NCBI GenBank assembly: GCA_935421135.1
Contig: OW285187.1
Span: 28,768,429-28,832,428, forward strand
Length of the DNA stretch: 64,000 bases
Source of the DNA: Bugulina stolonifera
Taxonomy: Eukaryota; Bryozoa; Gymnolaemata; Cheilostomatida; Bugulidae
Reading direction: 5' to 3'
The notes under the pieces were generated by a model that was not told where the DNA came from, made no database searches, and saw only the letters and a program-made list of their open reading frames with translations. Below are positions 49,545 to 62,200 of the stretch, piece by piece. Within the stretch, counting starts at the first letter, position 1; every line of letters starts with the position of its first letter. Both the position numbers and the translations under genes were made by a program.

Positions 49545-51962
49545 ATGGAGCACATCAATGGCTCAGCATTAGTAGGTGTAGGTAAGTAGATGGAGCAGAG
49601 TTCCCACTGTTTTGAGTTGGAATTTTAGATGAGTTGCATGTTTGTATATTAAATAATAATGTGGTTATTTTTATGTGCCATAATTTTATTTGTGCACAGA
49701 TACTGTGAGATAGGTGTATCATTTATGAGAAATTTTGTTGCCAGGTCGACAAAGAAGTTTACCAGAAATACGTCAGCTTGCAAGAACGAATGAGAATGTC
49801 TCCTGTTCCACTATCAGCAGGAGGGCGTTGAACTTGCCCCTTGATAAAGGCAGCAGCAGACTTCTAAAGCAGAGTGCACAAAATTTCTTTTACCAGGTAA
49901 ACATACAGTTTGCATAGGGATGTACATTGAATTGTGAAAAGTATATCAACAGAACTCTGCTCTATTGCCAACACTGACTAGTACAGCAGCGAGTACATGT
50001 ATTGTATATATTATTATATTAATTATGTTATTGTATAAGCTCAGAACCTGTAACTGATATATCATCATTCACTTAAACTCACTTTTGTTGCAACAAATTG
50101 TGCCAGTTTAATGTAATAGAACAGAAAGTTTTACACATAAAACCTTGCTGTTGTGTGATTCATCAGGTTGTGGGGAGCATAAATAGAGCAATCTGTTTGC
50201 AATAATTGGGTATGCCAAATTTTGGTTGAGATTGTTGATAGGCAGCAATCTGTGATGGAGAATCTGCTTATCACTATAACAGTTCCTGTATACAATAACA
50301 TACCCACTGTATGGTAACACAGGTATATTCACTGTAAGCTAACACGAGTATATTCACTGTATGGTAACAGGTATACCCACTACATGGTAACAATCTTCCA
50401 TGATTATCCACAAACATACATGGAGATTGTAGATTGTACATTGTGCATGTACAATGCATGTACAGGTCTATACTGTTTTACTCATTATATGAATGCAATA
50501 TTTAAAGGAGAGTTTTGAGAAGCATGAGGAAGACCTGGATTTACTAAAACAAGATATTGATATGGTGGGTGAGCTGTGTGACCAGGTGTGCAGTGGTCAT
50601 GTGACTAGCAAGGATAAGCTAGCCATGATAGAGCAGCATATATCATCTGCAGGTAAGAAATGAGTCATGAATATGAAATGTTTGTCTGCTAAATCAGACA
50701 GCAGAGAAATCTGGGGATCAGACCCACTAGTCTAATCCAATTAGTAAGTTTAGTTCACCCCCACACTGAAATTAACTCTAGCTACAGATTGGTTTAGAGT
50801 TAGACTAACACTAGTGGGTGTGGCCCCCTAGGACTAACAGCAGAGCAACCAGTGGTAGTGCACTTACATGTACATGTACTATGTAAATTAGACACGTTAT
50901 ACTGACACACTCTCTTGTGGATTATTCTATGGTACATGTACATCATGGGTCTCCATGTTTGCAAAAAGGCTTACAGCAAAAATTTTATTCTAAAATGAAG
51001 TGGGCTTTAATCTTTTTTATTCACCAGCATATTTCAGATTAATTCATCACAGACATGGATGTCCACCACATCAAGCTGTTTCGGAAGGAAAAATTATGGT
51101 GGAAATGGACTGATAGTACAATTTTCTCTCGACTTACATATTTGTGTAGATACTAATGGATTACTGATATATAACCCTCACTAGTTTTACTCCCTTGGCA
51201 AAACAAAGAGTGCACATGAGGAAGTTCGGCCTATGTGTTGCATGACTGCATTAGGATGGGTTCCAATGTAAACTTCCAAGTTCTCCAAAACACCAGGGTA
51301 ATTAACTGTAGCCCAAGTTGTATATGATAAAGTGTTCACCTTTTCAGAGGGTTTATGTTGTCTAGCATAACAACACCAATAACACACTGTGACATCTTCC
51401 ATTGCTTATTGAAGGGAAACTTGCAGCCAACCTTTGGAGTCGTTTGAAGCGAACATCACCTTTGGAAGACGTAGAGAACAATCTGCCATGTAACAACATA
51501 ACCCCAGATGCGTTGATCAAATTCTGTGAAATGGTGGAACGTTTGAACAGTATAGTGTGCAACTACTGTAGCAGCCTGGCTTACCAGGGACTAATAACCA
51601 GGTACAAGTGGAGTGAACCAGATGAAGTAACAGCATCTAATCCCTACATGCGAGCAGAAGAACTAATGACTGTTACTCAGTCTAGAGAGTATCAGGTGAA
51701 GTTTTGTCATGCTAATATAACTCACAGGACAGTGAGTGCCACCCAGTATGTGTCTGCTTACAGTAAGGAGAACACCGCCCTAGCTGGCAGCACACCAAGT
51801 ATATTAGATGTCAGTAGTTCAACAGAAAGTAGTGAGAAGCTCTGCTCCAAGCTTACAAAGAAATGTACAATGATACATCGCCTTATTATTGTTATTGGTG
51901 CTGTTATAGCAGTCTTACTCCTTATTGCTGTAGTTTTAATTGCAGCCCTCAAAGGAAAATGA
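49545..51962 (+). CDS. tail-anchored membrane protein of unknown function
   Basis: Four exons (49545-49581, 49745-49896, 50508-50652, 51415-51962) join in phase to give 293 residues. I do not recognise a family. The first three exons are polar and helical in character: RSLPEIRQLARTNENVSC, a Ser/Arg-rich part, then an acidic helix SFEKHEEDLDLLKQDIDM with heptad-like leucines. The last exon has a Cys-containing helix (ALIKFCEMVERLNSIVCNYC) and a Ser/Thr-rich linker, and ends in one strong membrane span (about residues 266-290, IIVIGAVIAVLLLIAVVLIA) followed only by ALKGK. With no signal peptide, this is the layout of a tail-anchored protein facing the cytosol, as in SNAREs. The start is uncertain: in-frame ATGs at 49533, 49542 and 49545, or an alternative first exon at 48228-48285, are all possible. 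Confidence 0.6.
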
Positions 51963-53230
51963 ATCCTTTATATAAAAGTAGTTTTAGGCCCCACTAGAAT
52001 TAGAATGAAATATTAAATTTTAAATGTTTTTCAGAAAAATGTATTGGAAAGCCGAAAGGGGCTGATATAATAAAGCTATATTTTTCATGTATACTCAGTT
52101 AAAATGCGGTTTATACATGTAGATAACATTTCAAAGGGTATAATATATGATAAACAACATATTGTATAGGTTACAAGGCCAAGGTACAAGACACTATAAA
52201 TTACAAAATTCTTCCAACAGTGGCAAAATTCCACAACATTATGGAAGTAGACCAGTAGATCAGATATGCAGGTAAAATAATGTATACATTGCTACTAGTA
52301 ACAGGAAAGGAGAGCAACTAGCAAAATATGCATGTAATACTAATGTCATCCCATGTACATGCAGAAGAGCAGGAGACAGAGCTGGGTTCAAGCCGGACTT
52401 CAAGTCAACAAATCAAGTCATTTGGCGGCAAGTCAAGTGTCAAGTCTCAAATCAAGTCAGCTCGCAATGCAAGTCTCAAGTAGAAATGCAATTCAAGTGG
52501 GAGACAACTTCAAAATTTTTTACATTAAACAAAACATCACATTTTTCTTTTAGTAAACGTTCCAATCCATGTAAAACCATGTCAAGGTGTAGCTGGGCAT
52601 GTATGTTATGAAATTATGGTAAAGAATTAGTCTATAATGTAGTAATATTGGCACTATGGTCTAGGCTGGTCATATGGTATTATATATTCATAACAGTGAT
52701 ACAGCATTACATGACATATAAAAAGTATAGTCATGGTACAGGGTGTTTACTGGCCAGCCCTGCAATTCTAAACTAGTTCTCATTGCAGTACTTGTCAAAG
52801 TCAAAGTTACATTTCATTCAGGTTTTCAAGTCAAGTCACATTGATGTGCAAATCCAAGTCAAGTCAGCAAGTTGGTAAGTCACAAGTCAAGTCAAATCTA
52901 TGATTTGGACCCAGTTCTGGCAGTAGACAACATTATTATACATGTACTTGTATTGTACAATTTCAGGCATATTCGGATGGATATCGCTAAATAAATAGCA
53001 ATAAGAATTCATTTTATTCTGTATTACGTGTGGTATCACACTGCATTACACTGCTCAGCTAGGCGTGCCTGGTAATAATATTTTATTATTACCAAAGGGC
53101 AAGGAGACTCCCCTTGATAACAAGCATTAGTCATGGCTGTACAATATCGGAATACACACCTAAATGTATACACATACCATGAATATGTGCATATATTATT
53201 ATCATTACGATGTTAAATAGTATGAAGCAG
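51963..53230. other. spacer between convergent tail-anchored gene and NCAPG2
   Basis: Most of the span is the 543-bp MITE at 52377-52919. The rest is AT-rich 3' flanking sequence of the two convergent genes. Confidence 0.5.
52377..52919. mobile_element. 543-bp hAT-type MITE built of AAGTCAAGTC repeats
   Basis: The left end CAGAGCTGGGTTCAAG and the right end TTGGACCCAGTTCTG are inverted repeats. Flanking octamers GCAGGAGA (52369-52376) and GCAGTAGA (52920-52927) match at seven of eight positions. Both subterminal regions are arrays of AAGTCAAGTC and CAAGTCTCAAGT, in the same orientation. A second copy lies in reverse orientation at about 62373-62594. Confidence 0.78.
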
Positions 53231-56200
53231 TTATTGTTTCTCTGCTAACTTCACCAGAAACTGCACAGCATCAGAATTGTCCTCTCCACTGGCATCTGCT
53301 TCAGTAATATTCCGGGTGCCTTCTTTTAGTCTGGTGATAATATACCTGTGTAAAGACGAAACACAGTATATTATCACATATATATACAGTGCACATACAG
53401 TGGAACTCCCCAATTCGAATACCTGGCTAGCTCAAGCTATTAGCCTTGGTCCCTGCTGAGTACTATAGAAATGGTTTCAACCAATTCAAATTTACTATGT
53501 ACAATTCAATATTATTACAACAAGCATTAGTCACGCCTGAGAGCTTACTGCTCACATTGCTGATAATGCACTAACAATGCACCAAAAACAATTTCTGCTC
53601 AAGCAGAGGAAACTAACTGATTTCTTTACACTGGTGACTGTCCCTCAGCTAAATGGCAACTTAAAACAATGCATTTTCATACTGTTGTCCTGTATATGTG
53701 ATGCATTACCTGTTACCAATCTGCAGTGTTGTAGTTTTGAGTGTAATAAACAGTACAAGTCCTCTTAACCAGGAAGCTGTCATGCACAATTCAAACTCAT
53801 GCCTAATTCGAACCAGTCATGGTGGTCCCTCGGAGTTTGAATTAGGCAAGTTTCACTGCACATTTATCATTACCATTACTCATAGAAGAATCGGTGCTTC
53901 TTTAATTTAACTACATAAAGCTACTAGGAAGTCCCATCTATTATTGTAAATTCAGCACAAACAAACTTACTGTTGTACCAGCCTTGAGCTCTTTACTGTG
54001 ACCTCTACATTGGATGCAAGGGAAGGTGTCATATCTACATAGGCAAGCAGTGAAAGTAGAGATGTAACGATGACATCTACTAGCACTTGCTGTAGACTGC
54101 TATAAAGTAGCTCCATACACTGTAGCGTTGATACCCACATAGATCTACTCTAAAAATATAATAATACACAATAAATACTCCATGCGCAAAAGGTAATATA
54201 CAAAGGTTTCATCATTCAAGCAAAGTTGTCCTCTCACTACAATTTTATAGAGAGGGAAGGCAACTCTAACCAGACTATTTTCACTGATACACAAAAAGTA
54301 CTTCATATGCAATATAACTCGACACAGATCCGCACCTTCCCAGCAAGAAGTGGCAGTGTATTCATGTTGGATATCCTGGCTCTCAGAAAGTAAGACCAGA
54401 TTTCCTGGAGGGTGAGTTCTGTCTCTGATTCAGCGAACAGAGTGCTAGAGATAAGACTAGCCTTAGTAACTTGCAATAGCACTTCTAACAGAGAGTTGCT
54501 CAATTCGGAGTCTAAAATAATAGGTGGCAATATGCACTGCAAAGAACCAACACAGGCATGGTAATGTAGTATGCATATCACTAGGATTACTACTAGTAAT
54601 TACTAGTAATATTGGTAACAATTGATAAGTAATCAAACTTGTTAGGGGGTTTGGCCATGTTTATATAACATGATGTTTTTATGCAAAAAAACATTAATCA
54701 AATTTGTGAACTTCACATACATATTTTTAATAATATGAATAAGGCATATGTTTAGTGAACAAAAAATTAATTAGCAGCATTGATAGCAGACCCAATTTAC
54801 TGGATCACATCCACAAGCCTGGACAAATGATCGTTATTATAACCACTTACCAGATGCACACAAAGTATCTGCATGTTTGAAGAGACTTGTGACTGGTTTG
54901 AGAAGAGAGATAGAACTAATGGTGCTGATATTAATGTAGTTAGCGGCAGCAGAGAGTACAGTAAGAGTGAACTTAGTAGCCAGCTCAGTGTTGTAGCTAC
55001 TGCTAGAGGAAACTAGGGTGGAGTTGTTACTTTGTACACTCTGCTGTAGAACTGTCTCCTGGAGATCCAATAACCTCCTCGGCTTCTTCACTTCACTGAA
55101 CAACACAAGAGATTTAACTTTTGATTTAGCATTTGAATAGTGTGTATATTAAATACAATTTAGGCAATAAAAGCAGATAGTATACATTGCAATGTGCATA
55201 GGAAAATGGACTATATAATAATATAATAGATCTGGTTTGAGTTTATCTATATAGTTGCGACTATCTCACGGAAACTGTAAAAATTTTGAATCTTAGACCT
55301 TTAAGATGCATGTCCTAAAGATGATGAATATTTATTTAAAAAACTTCTTTTAAATAGTAGGTGGCTCTTATTACCCATTTATAGGATCTGTGATGAAATA
55401 CGTTTATGCTTGAATGTTTTGCTTTAGCAATGAGGTACAGCTGATCGAAAATCTCATTACAAACACTAATCATTCAAATCTCTCAAAAGATATAGAGAGG
55501 TAACAACCACCTTCCATTGAAAATAAGATGTACAACTGGTAACTGTAGATATATACTGTACATACCAGTGAGGAGTCAATGGTTCTCTACCTTCTATGGT
55601 GTTCAGATAGTTTATACAGCTATTGCTGACAATGGAGCAGAGATGTGTCATACTAGAAGTTAGTTTCTCTGCCTTGTTCTATAGAAACATATAGCACCAG
55701 TTCATGGATCGGCTACATCCACAACCACTTCAGATAAAAACCAAAAACACTGGATGATATTTACTATGTGACCATGTGCAGAAGAATCAGTTTTCGAGCA
55801 AAGTCTTCTAAACGTTCAATACACGATGAAAAGATATTGCGCTAACTACAAATACCATAAAATTATTTCTCTAACGCGTGAGGTTGATGCAGGTCTCTGA
55901 TGTGACAATGTTTTCACACAAAGGTTGGAAAGTGCTGGAATTATGTTAACACCTGCCAATTGCACCAAGCATAACCTTACAAGACACATAAAACAAAGAG
56001 ACCTGGTATCAAACAGCCATAGTTTCTGCCTATCACAAGAGACTATTAAAAAAATCATTTAATTTAATGGGTAGGACACTTTCGTCCTTTTTACCAGATG
56101 AATAGTGCACCACTTGAAATAACATACATTCACATTTCCAGGCTGAATCACTGCCCATAACTATATTATCTCAAATGTGATGAAACAGAGAGAGGATAAC

Positions 56201-59200
56201 TTTAAATAAACATAAAACAGTATTATTGTGGATAGAGTAAACATTATTATTATAACCAGTTACCTGGTATACAGTGAACAGCAGTTTACTATGTACTGTG
56301 AGAAGTGACATCATAAGGTCCATGTCCCAATTTATCGAATCATTTCCTCCGAAATTATTAGCACATATTTTCTACAAAAGCATTACAGCATACAATCATC
56401 CAGGTACTCCAAGCAGAATATCGTTTAGTGTGTTACACTGATAGGTAGATTGAACACACAGAAGAATGTGTGTATCTTTCAAAGCTTTTGATGGGACTGG
56501 TAAGAAACCATTGTGGGAATTTGGTGTTCTATATACATGTAGATTATGGGACAATCTCCATTGAACAGAAACATCTCCCTTAGTAAGATTAAAACCATTT
56601 CATATATCATATCAGCATTGTACCTGCACATTGTATATATCGTATCAGTACTGTACCTGCACATTGTTAAGTCTTTGGCAGAGGGTCTCAAACTGTTCTG
56701 TATAATCTGGGTCGGCAATGAGCTGTGTGTAGTGAGGCAGGTTGAAGAGGTCATTGGCTACTTGTATGAGACATCGGAGAGAGCGTTCAGAGCTTCCTCC
56801 ATCTCTAGAGCTCTAGTATATACAGGAGAAATGAGAGTGATAAAATATAACATGCATATTATAATATCTAATCTAAAAATGCAGTAATGTCAATAGCGTT
56901 TGATAAAACAAGTTTTAGAGCTAAACTATCAGTAATAGATATAGAATGGCTTTAATCATTTTGGTTTTTAAATTATCTACTATATTATTTCAATATTAAA
57001 TGAAAATACAGACTGTGTCTTCGTTTGGGTGAACAAAGAAAGTAACAGCGCAATTCAGCAATGGGCTTACCCTCCGGGATCTGTTGGTAGAGGAGAGGGG
57101 AGCAGACCACTTGACCAGAAGATCTAACACCTTGTTAGTCAGTCCCCACCTGCTTAAGCATAGAACTAAGTTGGAGCGCTGGACTGTGGCAGGGGTGGTG
57201 GAGGCATCACCGCCCATCACAGACGGCAACTCTCTCAACTTCTTCTCCACATCTTTACGTAAGGCTGCAGTGTATTCAGAAGGCAAGAAACTGGCAAGGT
57301 ATAGCAGAGAATGCTGTATATCTTCATTCTAGACAGGAAATATACATGTAATTCCATGATCACAGAGTAAATAGGAGGTGCAACCATTACAAGAAAACAA
57401 TAGTGGATTAAATCTGACAAAAAAGTTTAACACAGAACAATAGGTTATATGATGTGAAACGAGTGCTAATTGAAAGGAATAAGATTCTCACCACAAAGGT
57501 AGGGAAGAACTCCACAAGAGCCCTGCTGAATTTATCACAGAGTATCTGCTTTATCTCTGCATTGCCAGCCTACAACATAGGAAGATAGTGTGCATTCCCT
57601 CGCATTTGCTAGACAGAATGAGGCATGCAGTACTCAAATAAACTATTATAGCGTTACAAGTAGATATATTGGGAGGCTGTATAAGATATCAATTACCATA
57701 GCAGGCATATGACTGTCTTATTTATAGAACAGGCTTGATAAGATGTAGAAATGGATGCAAAACGGCAGAAATTTGAAGTCCTACCATATCGAGCTCTTTC
57801 CTGAAGCCAGCCCATATGATGCAGATTATGTCCAACAAAGCTCTCATCACCAAAGTGTTATCAACAGACAGAACCTCCTCATTTTGGGAATCCTCTACAT
57901 CCTGAAATGTAGCAAAGACATTGTTAGTCCGAATGAGTACCGAGTTAAATCCATCAGTACCTCTCTAAAATCTTCCAAAACAGTCCACTGTCTGCTAATT
58001 TCGTTTATCTACATTACTGTGCCTGAGCTGTTTGCATAGCACATACACCACAGAGCTATACAACTTTATTTTTCACTCCAAACTGAAAGCAAGTGTACAT
58101 CAAACTGCTAAAAACTGGCAAATTGTATTGTTATGATTGAGCAGATTATGATGGAATGTTTGTAGATTTAAATCATCAAGATACACAGTAGCAATATCAA
58201 CATTTATTACAAGATTCATACAGTGAAATCATGATGATACTATGTATCTATGATGATATGATAGTGATTATAGAATGCAATATACAAAGCCAACCTTGCT
58301 TGGAAGAGAGTACACTGTTAGATGGTTATCTATCATTGTAAAGTTTCCCTCTATACCCATTGTCTTATCAACCGATGTCGTCCTGTCAGCGGCCGTTGTC
58401 TGATTGGCCACCATTGTTAGGTTAGCTAGTGTAGTGCATAGAGACGGCTTCCTGTTCTCTTTTCCCTTCTTATGCTGACTAACACAGGCCATAATACACT
58501 TCCTCAAGAGCAGCATATAGTTGACTATACAACATAGCACAGCATGTAGTTTACTATCTCACATTACACGGCATATACATGTAGTTTACTATATAACATA
58601 CCACAGCATGTAGTTTACTCAATACATGGAACTCTAAGGGTAATTACTAATAGATGGAACAAATGTTTATTGTAAGGCACAATATACCCTAAAAGCAGAT
58701 ACTTTTTTGCGAGTTTTAACTTTCGCGAATTTAGTGAGAAACAAACTCGCGAATAAGTTCCCTCGCTATCAAATTCTGCTTTCAAAATGATTTAAATAAT
58801 TACTGGTTTAAACAGACCATACATACAGCTATGTAAATGGGGTTTAAATCTGAGCAAACATACAGCTTAGCTGAGCTTGTTTCTAATGCTGAAATATTTT
58901 GGGACTTAAACAAACTTCGCGATAGGCCAAACCCCCAAACTCGGTAAATATTTCTATCGTAAAATGCTCCAGGATTAGCAAGCTGCGAAACTTTCTTCCG
59001 CTAAAAATTTCTGCTTTTAGGGTAAGCCAAAATTGAAATACATACATTGCATACATGTAACACTGTAAGATTGCAGGAAATAATTTAGCGACATAATAAA
59101 TTGTTATGGTGTTATGTTGTTAAATAATCCTCACATGTTGAAGATCACAATCAACATCACATAATGCTTCATTTAGCAATCTTTATAAGGATGTATGGTC

Positions 59201-62200
59201 ATACGAGTATATATTATGATGGCCCACCTGCTTGCTGCACATTCATCAAAACAACAGCGTATCTGTAGAACCTCCTCGCTCTCTCCACACCAGACTCAAT
59301 GAGCTCTATACATCTCTCAAGTTGAACAGTTTTATCTAGGTCATCGTTGATGAAAGATTTATACGTCAGTTCAACTAGTTTCAAACATATGGGAGTGTTC
59401 TCGATCTCTAGTCTAGCAAACACATGCTCTTTGCTCACTATCTTCCATATCTAGAGGAGAGAGAAATTGTGATAATGTTATATAACAATACTAGCACCAG
59501 ACAGTATTAGAAGAAAAGATAATCATGTATTTGAAGGCAATCCAAAAATTCAATTGGGCAAACCAGTTTACCGGAGATTGTAAAACAGACTGGAAATTCC
59601 TACTGACTTTACGTTTTGAGAATATCCAACTTCCTATTATAAATTCCATACAAACCTTAAATGCTCTAATGTGCTTCATCTTCAGCAGAAGTCTCACAAA
59701 CACCATCCTCACTTTATCTGACTTGTCATGAAGAAGGTCTGATAGGGTTGGCATCAGGTTGGCCAGCACAGCATAATGGGTGTGATTGTCGAGTAGCTTA
59801 GAAATTCCCTGATACAAGAATAAAAGTAAAGCTTAGGATGGCATGCACATGTGTACATATACATGTACATGACTTTGTGTACATATACATGTACATGACT
59901 TTGTGTACATATACATGTACATGTGGAATCAAAGTTGGGGAGCAATATGATGGTAAATGTAAACCCAGTGTAGGCATGAAATACATGGTAAGAATGAAAG
60001 CGGGATGGTAGCAATTGCTACATACCAACTAATTAAATTATTTATAGAATATCTTCCCTACATGAAATATAATATTGTATGTCTAGGTGAATGGTCAATG
60101 CAAGCAGCAACAGGTTAACAAATAATACTTCTTTAGTATTATGTACATAGCATATAGTGAGAAATCCAACCTGAATGGCAGCAACTCTGACATCAACGGA
60201 GTTCTGGTCCCAAACTAGCTTAGAGAACAAGATTGTGAGGAGGTCAGACGTCACCTCATCTGGAATTTTATCTCTGAAGGAATAAAGCACCTGGCAAACA
60301 CCTGTCACCGAAACTTGTCTAACCACATGATCTTCATCTTCCAACAAACTCTGGAACATTTCAATATAGCAAGATTTAATCGTATTTACTTAATATAAAC
60401 TGCCAACATTGCATCTCCAAAAAAGCATCAAACTACATAGATTGTACATCAAAGAGGTTTAGATGTACATGTACATACATATGGTAGTATAAATTATATT
60501 CAGAGAGGAAGTGAAACACTAAAAAGCAAAACAAGATTCGCTATTTTGTCAATGAATAAACTTGGGGAGTTACCCAACAGTGAAGGCAGAGTTATAATTA
60601 CATGGAAAATATACCTACGTACAATGTAACGTATAACATGTCAATTTATTTAAGAAACCACAAATTCAAGTACTTACAAATATGAGGTCAAACTGCTGTT
60701 GTAAACTGGTCTCGCAATGCTGCCAAGATAGTTGTGTATTAACCAATGGGAAGCAGTCAAAGAACAGTTGTGTGGCGTTAGCTCTCACATCAGCATTGGC
60801 TGCACGCATTGCTCTCCACAGTATGGGCTTGTACAGGTCAACCAACATTTTGCATATAGAAGCATTGGATCTTCTTGAGTGTAGCTTGAACATGAACTAA
60901 ATAAATGAAATAGTAAGTCAGTCAAAAAATCCGAGCAGATGTACAATGTACTGCAATGTGAGCAGTATTACTCTATTAGCAATTGGTCAAATATATAAAT
61001 AAAGCTGTTGGTCGCCTACATGTGCATTTGTATCTATTGCTCTATGGAGTTGGTCTAAGTAATTTCTCACAGCCTAATAATCCCAGTACATACACTACAT
61101 GTAATTCAGTCCTTGCCCTTGGAAAATAATAGAATTAGTAGCTTTTTTTAAGAATCTCTAAGTAACTCACAAGCTATGAGATCAGCTGAAGATTAATTTG
61201 GAGATTGTAAAGCATTTCAATTCAAAATATAGCTAACGTGAGAAAATCTCCCAAAATCCGAGCAGATCAACAATTATGGAAACCCCCCCCCAGCTTTCCG
61301 AACTGCTGGGGGGGGGGGGGGGATCCCAAGAACTTGAGAGCCCTGGATAGTTCAAACTATTAACCTTGGTCCCTGCTGGGCACTATATAAATGGCTACAT
61401 ATAATTCGAATTTATTATGTACTGTATAATTCAAACTACGGCTTGCTCTTTCTGTTGACCCCAGCTGTCTAAAATCTAGTCAATCATCTTAAAGATGGAC
61501 TGTACTGAAAGTTTCAGAATTATTTTCACCAAACTAACTACGTTAGTATTACTTGATACCTCTACAAACATATCTAAACTGTTTTAGTAGTAGCTAATAG
61601 ATGCTAAACCGCAAAAAAGTAGCCCCAAAATTTCTAAAATAACCATAGTGATGTCAGCATTAGGTGTTATCTCCACCTAGCTTTATGTCAATCTTCAAAA
61701 CTTCTTCTTCGATTATCTCAACTCTGACAAGCTATATAGAAACAATATTGAGTTCTCACAACTGTTTTATAAGAAATACAGTGTTCATTCAATAAAACAG
61801 ATACTAGCAATTGTAGTACAACGTTCTACAGGTTCAACACACCAGTCTAATACAAGTAAGTAGGCATGCTATTCATGAGATAAACAAGTACCCTATTTAT
61901 TGACCAATTAAATTGCAAACTCAAAAGTCATTTGATAATTTTTCACAACGAATTATGTTTTTTATTATCTAGGAATATTAACTAGCATTTGTTCCACAAA
62001 CCCATTTTTTCATTTTGTGATATTCCTAGTACAACAAGGATAAAAACCCAATTAAAATTTCCTGTTTATAATAACACAATGAGTGGTCTGGCATTCACTC
62101 CCCACAATGATGTAATTCACTAGTTTTAACAGAGCTGAGTACCACGATGACATCATGTATGTATTCCAGCTGGTATTATGCTAACTGGTTCAGCTGCTAC

